A DNA stretch of 64,000 nt from contig NZ_JANZYP010000008.1 in NCBI RefSeq assembly GCF_025506355.1, forward strand, positions 62,001-126,000. The letters are read 5' to 3'. This document shows, one piece after another, positions 33,487-41,182 of this stretch; positions within the stretch are counted from its first letter, which is position 1; every line of letters starts with the position of its first letter. The position numbers and the translations under genes were made by a program. The stretch comes from Sphaerisporangium corydalis (GTDB taxonomy: Bacteria; Actinomycetota; Actinomycetes; Streptosporangiales; Streptosporangiaceae). The notes under the pieces are model-generated. The model searched no databases and was not told the origin of the DNA. It saw nothing but the letters and a program-made list of their open reading frames with translations.

Positions 33487-34225
33487 CTAGATATGGATCG
33501 CGCACCCGAGCACCACGGTGGTGGCGTCGTCCCGCTCGCCGTCGCGGCTCTCGCGGGCGGGGGCGGCCAGGGCCTGCGGCTCGCGCGTGTGCCAGAGTGC
33601 CAGCGTTTCCACAACCTCGTGCGTCACCTGGTCGTGTAACGCCGTCGGAGGTGAGCAGCATCAGCGCCGGGGTGTCGGCCCACGCCTCGGCGACCGTGGC
33701 CACCGCCGCCGTGGTCACGATGGTGCGCACCCATTGGGCCGCACGCCGGGTGACCTCGCCGGTACGCCCGCACATCGCCCGCTGCTCGGCGAGGTTGTGG
33801 TCGACCGTGAGGGGCCGGAGCTGGCCGCCGTCCAGGGCGTAGGTGGGCGGTCCCCCACCCAGGCGATGCGGACCAGGTTGTCCTCTGCGGTGGCCACCAC
33901 GGCGACGGCGTCCAGCTCGGGCTCGCCCCGGCGCCGGATCGGCGACCAGTTCGGTGGCGGTCAGCACGCCGGCCAGGGGCCCCGCCGGGTGGCGATGCGG
34001 GCGGCCGCCTCGGCGAGCAGCGCGGCGACCGACAAGACGAGCTCGGTGTGACCGATGCCGTCGATCACGGCGGCGGCCGTGGTGCCATCGGCCAGGACGC
34101 GCACCACGGCGGCGTCGCCGCTGGGGCCAGCGGCGCCCGGTCTGGCTCGCCACGCCGGTAGTAATGCTGATGCGGTCGGTCGTGGTCTTGATGGCGCCAG
34201 AGCCTACGGAGGTGGCCGCGGCAAC
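33487..34225 (-). pseudogene. Decayed PP2C-type protein phosphatase gene with several frameshifts
   Basis: No single frame is open, but joining frames gives a PP2C order: TTTDRISITTG, GDAAVVRVLADGTTAAAVID then GIGHTELV (metal-site DG.GH), GPLAGVLTATELVADP, PELDAVAVVATAEDNLVRIA then WVGD, YALDGGQLRPLTVDHNLAEQ, LLTSDGV, then HDQVTHEVVETLALWH and RDDATTVVLGCAIHI ending with TAG at 33487. At least five frame changes are needed, most in G/C runs, and no in-frame start is left. Either a relic or a poorly sequenced region. Confidence 0.65.
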
Positions 34226-34357
34226 CCTTACGTTCGGCTAACGCCCGTGTGGCTACCGGTTGGTAACGGGACAAAGCCACGCTCTGTCCGCACCCTGAGC
34301 AGCGCTACGAGGACGGGGGACGGCTTTGAACAGAGTGCCGAAGGCTCGGCGAGCAGG

Positions 34358-34648
34358 TCATGCAGCCTGAAAAAGGGCAGGCTCACGCCGCAGAACGGGA
34401 CGGCTTTCCTTTTTGAGGGCATCACCCCGCAGGGGTGGGGAGCTGCCCCGGGCGCCTACAGCCCGGCCGGCAAGCCACGCGGTTAGTCCCGCGGAGACGG
34501 TCAGGCTGGCGATTTGGAAGAGCGTCGGCTCGTAATCCCAGCCGGAGGTGGCCGACAGTACCGATGCCACGGTCGTGAGGAAGGACGTGATGAGCGGCCA
34601 CACCCGGCTCTGTCGCCTGCCTCGGCGACGGCGTGAACGACCACCCAT
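34358..34648 (-). CDS. Possible small membrane protein
   Basis: 96 residues, ATG 34648 with GGAG close upstream. A strongly basic start (MGGRSRRRRGRRQSR) is followed by two hydrophobic stretches (VWPLITSFLTTVASVLSA and LFQIASLTVSAGLTAWLAG), then a polar tail. No family recognised. The gene lies in a degraded area, so it could be spurious. Confidence 0.4.
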   Translation of the reverse strand: MGGRSRRRRGRRQSRVWPLITSFLTTVASVLSATSGWDYEPTLFQIASLTVSAGLTAWLAGRAVGARGSSPPLRGDALKKESRPVLRREPALFQAA

Positions 34649-35167
34649 AGCTCCAAAAATACCCGATGACCATCCGATCCGCTCAGCACTTGGGAAAGGA
34701 CATCACGACGATGAAGCGGATACAGCCTGGGGCTGAATAGAGCCGGGGCGACGAGGGCAGGGAGCCAGGGGCAGCGGCGGCGACGGGGGCCGGGAGCGAT
34801 GGTGGCGGGGGCGGAAGGGCCGGGAGGCCTTGGAAAAACTGCCCGAGCCGAAGGCGAGGACCTTCATTTCAGTGCTCGCATGGTCCCGGATCCTCTCGCC
34901 AAGCATTACGTCGCGTTGCCGAAAGAATCGGAGCGCCTGCCGGCGCGCGCTTTCCAGGAGGCGACCCTCACCGCTGATGATCCCCGCCGACCCGCGCGCC
35001 GGCCCTCTCGCGACTTCCGCGAGTATGTGCCGAAAGGGTCGGCTGCTTTGTTGCGCTGCGGGAAATGTGCGAGCACGGTTGCTCAACCGCAGGCCAGGAC
35101 TAAAGGACTTATGAGTCCTTAATTCGTCCCCTTGGAGAGCGGCAGCAAGGGATAGGAAGTACTGCCC
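34649..35167. other. Region without supported genes
   Basis: 519 bases. Frames exist on both strands but none has family-like sequence or a good start. It holds copy 2 of the 24-bp dispersed repeat and, at 35103-35120, a small hairpin AAGGACT-TATG-AGTCCTT. Confidence 0.5.
34841..34864 (+). repeat. 24-bp dispersed repeat, copy 2
   Basis: Differs from copy 1 at one position and from copy 3 (37292) at one. As in copy 3, the base pair AACT-like sequence precedes it and a T-rich end follows. Confidence 0.75.
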
Positions 35168-35203
35168 CTAGGTCTTTCTAGGGGCATTCACCTTGCTGCC
35201 GCT
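35138..35203. terminator. Nested hairpins at the 3' end of the ATPase gene
   Basis: Inner stem TGCCCCTAG (35163-35171)/CTAGGGGCA (35178-35186) with a 6-base loop spans the stop codon of the minus-strand gene. Outer arms AGCGGCAGCAAGG (35138-35150) and CCTTGCTGCCGCT (35191-35203) also pair perfectly. Likely terminator or a switch between two structures. Confidence 0.55.
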
Positions 35204-35848
35204 TCCGTCGGGTGGCGCCACATCGCCATCGGGGATCGGTTCGACGCCCAGCGACTGAGCCGCTTTGCTGAGCCCCTCGCCATCCAGTCCCCAACGGTGG
35301 ATGGGGCGCCACACCTCGTGCTGCCCACGGTCGTGTTCGACACTTGCCGTGACCGTCTGGGCAGCGAGTCTCGCGGTCCTGCGCAGGCCGCTTTCCCGGC
35401 CGGTGGGCTCGGATGACGCCCCTTGTCCTGGGCATGTGACGCCCTGTCCGGGAGTCTTCGGTTCGTATGCCACCTGAAACCAAACGGTGCGCCCTGCGTC
35501 GTCTTCGTACACGCCCCACTCACACGAGATCGTCTCCACGAGCATCAGGCCCCGGCCGCCTTCGGCGAGTAGGTCCCCATGGATGGGAGGAGCCATCTCA
35601 CCACCCATGTCGACCACGTCAACGTGGATGCGATCGAAGCAATCCGCGATAGCGAGTGTGACTCGTCCACCATGTCGAGAGTTGGAGTGAACTATGGCAT
35701 TTGCCACGACCTCAGAAGCCAGCAGGGTGACGTCGTCCAGGGCGGGATGATCCTTGCCGAGTTTCTCTCTCACGTACTCGCGTGCGAGAGAAACCGACTC
35801 GGGTGTACCGACTAGATCTTTGACGCCTAGCAGGCTTCCTGTCGTCAT
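35168..35848 (-). CDS. RsbW-like ATP-binding protein (HATPase_c), anti-sigma kinase type
   Basis: 226 residues. N-terminal GHKL domain of the actinobacterial regulatory type: LLASEVVANAIVHSNSRHGG (N-box, about 42-61), VDVVDMGGEMAPPI (G1-like), GGRGLMLVETISCEWGV (G2-like, about 97-113). The C-terminal 90 residues are unlike known domains and may be disordered. Such ATPases beside HTH-DUF5753 and DUF397 genes are a recurring regulatory set in actinobacteria (WhiJ-like loci). It is divergent from the HTH gene with a 176-base shared region. Confidence 0.85.
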   Translation of the reverse strand: MTTGSLLGVKDLVGTPESVSLAREYVREKLGKDHPALDDVTLLASEVVANAIVHSNSRHGGRVTLAIADCFDRIHVDVVDMGGEMAPPIHGDLLAEGGRGLMLVETISCEWGVYEDDAGRTVWFQVAYEPKTPGQGVTCPGQGASSEPTGRESGLRRTARLAAQTVTASVEHDRGQHEVWRPIHRWGLDGEGLSKAAQSLGVEPIPDGDVAPPDGSGSKVNAPRKT

Positions 35849-36024
35849 ACGCTGGCCTTTTCGTTTCGCCGGATATGGGTCCGCGCGTTGTTCAGACTTC
35901 GCTTTACCAGAGTGGCAACAGGGAGCTACGATCGGTAGCGGATTCAGTCGACATCCTGACTACAGTTCTTGTCAGCAAGTCTGTCGGTTGACCAAATGCC
36001 CGCTTTCGGACAGGTAGGTGAAAT

Positions 36025-36849
36025 TTGTCTCCCGGTAGGGATATCGATCCCCACGAGTCCCCGCGCGCCCTGTTCGCTTTCGAGCTGCGCCACCACCGGA
36101 AGACGGCAAAGCTGACACAAAGACAGCTCGCTGAACGCCTGGGGTTCTCCGACTCCATGGTCAACCTCGTCGAGTTGACCAAGCGGCCTCCATCGCGCCG
36201 GTTCGCGGAACTTTGTGATCGCGCTTTAGGGCTCGACGGCACCATGACCAGGCTCTATACCGCTACAACGTGGACGCAAGCGCCAGAGCATTTCCGGCCA
36301 TGGCTGGAGGAGGAAGAGGACGCCACGGGCCTGCGGAGCTGGGAACCCGCCATCGTCCCGGGTCTTTTGCAGACTGAGGCCTACGCGCGCCACATCCTTG
36401 CCGCTTCACCCGGCATAACCAGCGAAGAACTGGAGGAACGGCTCGCGGGCAGGATGCAACGCCGCTCGATCCTCAACCGCGTCAAGCCACCTGCCATCGG
36501 TGTCGTCATTGATGAGGCCGTCATACGTCGGATTGTCGGCAGCGCGGCTGTCATGGACGAACAGTTGAGGTTCTTGCTTGAGATCGCTCAGCATCCGCAG
36601 GTGACCATTCAGGTCGTGCCCTGGACGACAGACGTCCACTGCGGGCTCGTAGGCGGGTTCATAATCGCAGAACGGAACGGATCCGCCTACGCGGCATACG
36701 CGGAGGCTCAACCTTACGGGCGCACCGTAGACGATCACACGACGATCGCCCGGCTCATCCGCCGATATGACGCGATCAGAGCTGAGGCCGTACCGTTCAA
36801 ACAGTCACTCAGGCTCATAGAGGAAGTGGTGAACAAACGTGGCTCCTAG
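36025..36849 (+). CDS. XRE-family regulator with DUF5753 domain (WhiJ-like)
   Basis: 274 residues. TTG start at 36025 with AGGTAGGTG upstream. Helix-turn-helix: LRHHRKTAKLTQRQLAERLG, SDSMVNLVELTKRPPSRRFA (about 20-60). DUF5753 follows: FRPWLEEEEDATGLRSWEPA, IVPGLLQTEAYAR, then LRFLLEIAQHPQVTIQVVPW and VDDHTTIARLI. Homologues of WhiJ act in development or antibiotic control together with a small DUF397 protein; here that gene overlaps its last 11 bases. Confidence 0.9.
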   Translation: MSPGRDIDPHESPRALFAFELRHHRKTAKLTQRQLAERLGFSDSMVNLVELTKRPPSRRFAELCDRALGLDGTMTRLYTATTWTQAPEHFRPWLEEEEDATGLRSWEPAIVPGLLQTEAYARHILAASPGITSEELEERLAGRMQRRSILNRVKPPAIGVVIDEAVIRRIVGSAAVMDEQLRFLLEIAQHPQVTIQVVPWTTDVHCGLVGGFIIAERNGSAYAAYAEAQPYGRTVDDHTTIARLIRRYDAIRAEAVPFKQSLRLIEEVVNKRGS

Positions 36850-37045
36850 CCCCTGGGGCGCACACTGGCGCAAGAGCACCTTCAGCGGAGATGAGGGCGG
36901 CAATTGCGTTGAGGTCGCCTCGAATCTGCCTGGCCTCGTCGCAGTCCGTGACAGCAAGAACCCGACCGGTCCGTCCCTGGCCTTCGCGCCTGGTGCCTGG
37001 GCCGCGTTCGTGAGTGGAGTCAAGGTCGGCGCGTTGGACGCTTGA
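36839..37045 (+). CDS. DUF397 protein
   Basis: 68 residues, GTG start inside the end of the HTH gene (11-base overlap). DUF397 signature: WRKSTFSGDEGGNCVEVA (about 10-27), VAVRDSKNPTGPSLAF and WAAFVSGVKVG at the end. Acts with the DUF5753 regulator, probably by direct binding, as in other WhiJ-like pairs. Confidence 0.92.
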   Translation: MAPSPWGAHWRKSTFSGDEGGNCVEVASNLPGLVAVRDSKNPTGPSLAFAPGAWAAFVSGVKVGALDA

Positions 37046-37063
37046 TCCCTCGGTCGTTGATGG

Positions 37064-37099
37064 GAGAGCCCTCGCTGCGTGGTGTCGGCGGGGGCTCTC
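37064..37099 (+). terminator. Hairpin after the DUF397 gene
   Basis: GAGAGCCC (37064-37071) pairs with GGGCTCTC (37092-37099), followed by GCGTTTC. Probable terminator of the HTH/DUF397 operon. Confidence 0.6.
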
Positions 37100-37291
37100 G
37101 CGTTTCGGATCGCTCGCAGTACGACCAGGCCCGGCGGGCCGGTTCTGAGAGGGATGTGCGGGACCTCCGATTCCTGACATGTACGTAGACCGGGCCTCCG
37201 ATCGTTCCCGACCTGTAGTGGACCGGACCTCCGATCGTCCCGGCCTGCAGGTGGATCAGGGGCCGGCCAGGCCGGTAGGCCCTAGATAACT

Positions 37292-37315
37292 GCCCGAGCC
37301 GGAGGCGAGGACCTT
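37292..37315 (+). repeat. 24-bp dispersed repeat, copy 3
   Basis: Plus-strand copy followed by TTCGT. Marks the right side of the accessory island, in the orientation opposite to copy 1. Confidence 0.75.
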
Positions 37316-37361
37316 TTCGTGGTCGGGGGCGGCAGTGATTCGTGGTCGGGGGCGGCAGTGA
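37316..37361. repeat. Perfect 23-bp tandem duplication
   Basis: Units 37316-37338 and 37339-37361 are identical (TTCGTGGTCGGGGG start, GGCAGTGA end), directly after copy 3 of the 24-bp repeat and upstream of the serine hydrolase. Confidence 0.85.
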
Positions 37362-37420
37362 GTTCTGGGGGTTGGGGGAGTCTTAGGTTTGTTCTGATGG
37401 TTGAGGAAGGGTGGTTGACG

Positions 37421-38566
37421 GTGGGGCTCGTCGATTTTCTGGAGACGCACGTCGGTAAGGGGCCGGTGCCGGGGGCGGTGGGATTGATCGCCCGGGGGGA
37501 TCGGGTCGAGGTGGCGGTGGTCGGGTCCGTCGACACCGAGGGCATTGCGCCGATGGCGCGGGACTCGATCTTCCGGATCGCGTCGACCACCAAGCCGATC
37601 ATCGCCGCCGCGGCCATGATGCTGGTCGAGGACGGCCTGATGGCGCTGGACGACCCGGTCGCGCGGTGGCTGCCCGAGCTCGCGGAACCGGTCGTCGTCC
37701 GCACGCCGTCCGGCCCGGTCGAGGACGTGGTCCCGGCCGAGCGGGCGATCACCGTGGAGGACCTGCTCACCTTCCGCTCCGGCTACGGCCTCGCGTCCGA
37801 CTTCTCGCTGCCGGCGCTCCAGCTTCTGATGGCCGGTCCGCAGCGGCACATACTGGCGCCGCGGCTCGTCGAGGCGCCGGACGAGTGGATGGCGTCCCTG
37901 GCCCGTGTTCCGCTGCTCTACCAGCCGGGCGAGGCCTGGCTGTACAACACCTCCTCCGACATCCTGGGCGTGCTGATCGCCAGGGTCTCGGGCCGTACGC
38001 TGCCCGAATTCCTGGACGAGCGGCTGTTCGAGCCGCTCGGCATGCCCGACACCGGGTTCTACGTGCCGGACGGGAAGCGCGATCGGTTCACGAGCATGTA
38101 CCGGCCCGACGCCTCGGGCGGTGTCGAACTGGCCGACGCCCCCGGCGGGCAGTGGAGTTCCCCGCCGGCGTTCCCGTCCGGCGGCGGCGGGCTGGTCTCG
38201 ACCGCGGACGACTGGCTCGCCTTCGGCCGGATGCTGCTCGCGGGCGGGGCCGTGGACGGCCGCCACCTGCTGTCGCCGGAGTCGGTGCGGCTGATGACCA
38301 CCGACCACCTGACCCCGGCCCAGCGTGAGGCCGCCAGGTTGTTCCTGGAGGGGAAGGGCTGGGGGTTCGGCGGCGGGGTCGACGTCGAGGGACCGGATCC
38401 GTGGAACGCGCCGGGCCGTTACGGCTGGATCGGCGGCAGTGGGACGGCGGCGCACGTCATCCCGTCCACCGGTACGGTCACCATCCTGCTCACCCAGGTC
38501 CAGATGGCCGGGGCGGCCGCGCCCGACCTGATGGTGGACTTCTGGCGGTACGCCGCCGGCGCCTGA
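37421..38566 (+). CDS. Serine hydrolase, beta-lactamase class C/DD-peptidase family
   Basis: 381 residues from GTG 37421 (GAGGAAGG 10 bases upstream; an in-frame ATG at 37397 is the alternative). Active-site motifs: S-x-x-K in RIASTTKPI (about 48-56), Y-x-N in WLYNTSSDI (about 169-177) and a GG-S-G motif in GWIGGSGTAAH near the end. No signal peptide, so probably cytosolic. Could be an esterase, peptidase or lactamase-like hydrolase; class C folds are too diverse to assign a substrate. Single gene. Confidence 0.87.
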   Translation: MGLVDFLETHVGKGPVPGAVGLIARGDRVEVAVVGSVDTEGIAPMARDSIFRIASTTKPIIAAAAMMLVEDGLMALDDPVARWLPELAEPVVVRTPSGPVEDVVPAERAITVEDLLTFRSGYGLASDFSLPALQLLMAGPQRHILAPRLVEAPDEWMASLARVPLLYQPGEAWLYNTSSDILGVLIARVSGRTLPEFLDERLFEPLGMPDTGFYVPDGKRDRFTSMYRPDASGGVELADAPGGQWSSPPAFPSGGGGLVSTADDWLAFGRMLLAGGAVDGRHLLSPESVRLMTTDHLTPAQREAARLFLEGKGWGFGGGVDVEGPDPWNAPGRYGWIGGSGTAAHVIPSTGTVTILLTQVQMAGAAAPDLMVDFWRYAAGA

Positions 38567-38677
38567 GACCGGGTTGCGGTACCCGGCGTGTGACGACCCG
38601 CCGTACAGGGTCGCGCCGCCGGGCAAGGTCCCGCGCGTGAGGGCCCGCCCGCCAGGGCCCCGTGCGTGAGTGTGGGC

Positions 38678-39379
38678 TCAGCCGGCGAGCTGGGGGTAGA
38701 GGGCGGGGATGCCGGCGGAGAGGCCGGCGTGGACGTTGCGGGTGAGGTCGTCGGCGAGCACCTCGAAGGCGTCGGACTCGATGCCGTCGAGGGCCTGGTC
38801 GGCGACGCTCTCCGGCGACGACTTCGGCGCGTCGACGCGGGCTGCCATGTCGGTGTCGATGTAGCCGACGTACAGCCCGGTGACCCCGATGCCGCGATCC
38901 CGCAGGTCCAGCCGCAGGGAGTTGGTCTGGGACCACAGGGCCGCCTTGGACGCGCTGTAGGAGCCGGAGAGCGCCGCCCACGAGAGCACCGAGGCGACGT
39001 TAAGGATGTGCCCGCCGCCGTTGCGCTCGATGATCGGGACGAACGCGCGCGCGGTGTTGAGCGGCCCGTAGAAGTTGGTCTCGAACTCGCGGCGGACGTC
39101 CTCCACCGGCGCGTCCAGGAACGACGCCCCCACGAACGCGCCGGCGTTGTTGATCAGGATCGTGACGTCCTGGGCGCGTTCGGCGGCCGCCGCGACCGAG
39201 GCGGGGTCGCCGACCTCCAGGGCCAGCGGGACGGCGTCGGGGTGCGTGACGGTGCGAGGGTCGCGGGCGGTGGCGTAGACGGTCTTCGCGCCCCGGGCGT
39301 ACAGGGACGCCACCAGCGCCTTGCCGAGGCCGCGGTTGCCTCCGGTGACAAGGACGGTCGAGCCTTTGATCGCGGTCAT
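38678..39379 (-). CDS. Short-chain dehydrogenase/reductase
   Basis: 233 residues. Cofactor motif VLVTGGNRGLGKALV (about 9-23), ILINNAGAFVG, catalytic Ser in LNVASVLSW and Y-x-x-x-K in SGSYSASKAALW. Arg in TARDPR suggests NADP preference. Divergent from a TetR gene with two palindromic operators between, so expression is probably released by that regulator's ligand. Substrate unknown. Confidence 0.92.
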   Translation of the reverse strand: MTAIKGSTVLVTGGNRGLGKALVASLYARGAKTVYATARDPRTVTHPDAVPLALEVGDPASVAAAAERAQDVTILINNAGAFVGASFLDAPVEDVRREFETNFYGPLNTARAFVPIIERNGGGHILNVASVLSWAALSGSYSASKAALWSQTNSLRLDLRDRGIGVTGLYVGYIDTDMAARVDAPKSSPESVADQALDGIESDAFEVLADDLTRNVHAGLSAGIPALYPQLAG

Positions 39380-39397
39380 GGGATTCTCCCTCAGGAA

Positions 39398-39439
39398 GGA
39401 AACCGATCGGTTTCCCGGTCACTGTAAACCGATCGGTTT
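39398..39439. promoter_or_regulatory. Twin TetR-type operators between SDR and TetR genes
   Basis: GGAAACCGATCGGTTTCC (39398-39415) is a perfect 18-bp palindrome. A second copy with core AAACCGATCGGTTT (39426-39439) lies with its centre 26 bp away. Both are in the 92-base divergent gap, consistent with control of both genes by the adjacent TetR protein. Confidence 0.85.
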
Positions 39440-39471
39440 CCATCTGGCAAGCCCGGCGGTAACCTGGGGAT

Positions 39472-40041
39472 ATGACCTCGACAGAGAAGGCGTCGTCGCG
39501 CGAGCGGCTGCTGGACGCCGCGGCCGGGCTCTTCTACCGCGAGGGCGTCGGCGTCGGCGTCGAGGCGCTGTGCCAGGCGGCCGGGGTGTCCAAGCGCTCC
39601 ATGTACCAGATGTTCGGCAGCAAGGACGAGGTCCTGGCCGCGAGCCTGGAACGAAGCGCGTCCGGGTTCCACATGCTGGTGTTCCCCGAGCCCGACGACG
39701 ACCGGCCCCCCCGCGAGCGGATCATGCACGTCTTCGAGCGGCTGGAGGAGGTGGTGCGGTCGCCGGAGTACGTCGGCTGCCCGTTCGTGGCCACCGCCGT
39801 CGAGCTGAAGGACGCCGCACACCCCGCGAGCGTGGTCGCCCGCGCGGCCAAGCGGGAGATGACCGCCTTCTTCCGCGGCGAGGCCGAGCGCTGCGGCGCC
39901 CGCGACCCCGAGACGCTGGCGCGGCAGCTCACCATGGTGTTCGACGGCGCGAGCACGCGGGTCGTCGTGCATGACGAGCCCCTGGACGGCCTGTCCACGA
40001 TCACGGCCGCCGCCCTGCTGGACGCGGCGGGCGTGAGCTGA
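39472..40041 (+). CDS. TetR-family repressor
   Basis: 189 residues. N-terminal HTH: RERLLDAAAGLFYREGVG, CQAAGVSKRSMYQMFGSKDE (about 33-52). The C-terminal domain has YVGCPFVATAVELKD, typical of TetR proteins next to oxidoreductases. It should repress itself and the divergent SDR gene through the operators at 39398-39439. The last codons lie in the first unit of a 14-bp tandem repeat. Confidence 0.92.
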   Translation: MTSTEKASSRERLLDAAAGLFYREGVGVGVEALCQAAGVSKRSMYQMFGSKDEVLAASLERSASGFHMLVFPEPDDDRPPRERIMHVFERLEEVVRSPEYVGCPFVATAVELKDAAHPASVVARAAKREMTAFFRGEAERCGARDPETLARQLTMVFDGASTRVVVHDEPLDGLSTITAAALLDAAGVS

Positions 40042-40143
40042 CACCCGCGAACTGACGGGCGTGAACTGGCGGGCGTGAGCTGACACCCGCGAACTGACAC
40101 CCGTGAACTGACACCCGTGAGCTGACACCCGTGAGCTGACGGC
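40032..40143. repeat. Eight 14-bp tandem repeats
   Basis: Eight consecutive units of the form CGTGARCTGACACC or CGxGAACTGRCGGG run from 40032 to 40143. The first overlaps the stop codon of the TetR gene. No family of CRISPR or integron type fits; units are in direct contact. Confidence 0.9.
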
Positions 40144-40178
40144 GCGCCGCTGAACGCTCAGGGGACTACCGTGATCGC

Positions 40179-41126
40179 ATGCGTTCGCGTCGTTCCTGTC
40201 TCGCCGTGCCCGGCAGCAATCCGCGTTTCCTGGAGAAGGCCCAGGGGCTCCCCGCCGACGAGGTCTTCTTCGACCTGGAGGACTCGGTCGCCCCGCAGGC
40301 CAAGGAGGGGGCCAGGAAGAACATCGTCCAGGCGCTGCGCACCGGCGACTGGACCGGCAGGACGCGCGTCGTCCGGGTCAACGACCTGTCGACCGCGTGG
40401 ACGTACCGCGACGTGATCGAGGTCGTCGAGGGGGCCGGGGACGCGCTCGACTGCCTGATGCTGCCCAAGGCCGAGGACGCCGGCCACGTCGCCTGGCTGG
40501 ACACGCTGCTCACCCAGATCGAGAAGGCGGTCGGCCTGCCGGTCGGGCGCATCGGCATAGAAGCGCAGATCGAGAGCGCCAGGGGCCTGGTCAACGTGGA
40601 CGCCATCGCCGCCGCGTCGCCGCGCCTGGAGGCGCTGGTCTTCGGGCCCGCCGACTTCATGGCCTCGATCAACATGCGGACGCTGGTCGTCGGCCGGCAG
40701 CCGCCCGGGTACACCGAGGGCGACGCCTACCACTACATCCTGATGCGGATCCTGATGGCCGCCAGGATGCACGACCTCCAGGCCATCGACGGCCCGTATC
40801 TGCAGATCAAGGACCTGGACGGGTTCACCATGGTCGCGCGCAGGGCGGCGGCGCTGGGGTTCGACGGCAAGTGGGTGCTCCACCCGACGCAGATCGAGGC
40901 GGCCAACGAGGTGTTCTCGCCCGCCCAGGAGGACTTCGACCACGCCGAGCGGATCCTGGAGGCGTACGAGCACGCCACGACGGTGGACCGTCGTGGCGCG
41001 GTGATGCTGGGCGACGAGATGATCGACGAGGCCTCCCGGAAGATGGCGCTGGTCGTCGCCGCCAAGGGCCGGGCGGCGGGGATGTCGCGGACGAAGCACC
41101 CCGAGCCGCCCGCCCAGAACGCCTAG
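40179..41126 (+). CDS. HpcH/HpaI aldolase/citrate lyase beta subunit family (CitE-like, malyl-CoA lyase type)
   Basis: 315 residues, TIM barrel. Motifs: RSCLAVPGSNPRFLEKA at the start, FFDLEDSVAP (about 30-39, metal-binding Glu/Asp), RVVRVND, MLPKAEDA, IEAQIESARGLVNVDAIA (about 128-145), LVFGPADFMASI and WVLHPTQI near the end. Cleaves or forms a C-C bond of a CoA thioester (malyl-CoA, methylmalyl-CoA or citramalyl-CoA). Without neighbours of a pathway the exact substrate is open. Confidence 0.88.
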   Translation: MRSRRSCLAVPGSNPRFLEKAQGLPADEVFFDLEDSVAPQAKEGARKNIVQALRTGDWTGRTRVVRVNDLSTAWTYRDVIEVVEGAGDALDCLMLPKAEDAGHVAWLDTLLTQIEKAVGLPVGRIGIEAQIESARGLVNVDAIAAASPRLEALVFGPADFMASINMRTLVVGRQPPGYTEGDAYHYILMRILMAARMHDLQAIDGPYLQIKDLDGFTMVARRAAALGFDGKWVLHPTQIEAANEVFSPAQEDFDHAERILEAYEHATTVDRRGAVMLGDEMIDEASRKMALVVAAKGRAAGMSRTKHPEPPAQNA

Positions 41127-41182
41127 AGCATAGAACGCCTAGAACGCCCTGGAAACGTCCTGGAAAACCGTCCCTGACCGGC

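Larger units (their letters stand above)
37046..37420. other. Repeat-rich intergenic region at the right edge of the island
   Basis: 375 bases without a gene. Contains a terminator-like hairpin (37064-37099), three degenerate copies of a CCTCCGATC-centred unit (about 37160-37245), copy 3 of the 24-bp repeat and a perfect 23-bp duplication. Confidence 0.65.

Noticed and set aside
34703-35122. Overlapping frames on both strands around copy 2 of the 24-bp repeat
   Set aside because: Neither has family-like sequence or a convincing start; the repeat itself creates part of the frames.
40032-40143. CRISPR array
   Set aside because: Units are 14 bp, directly adjacent with no spacers, and there are no cas genes.
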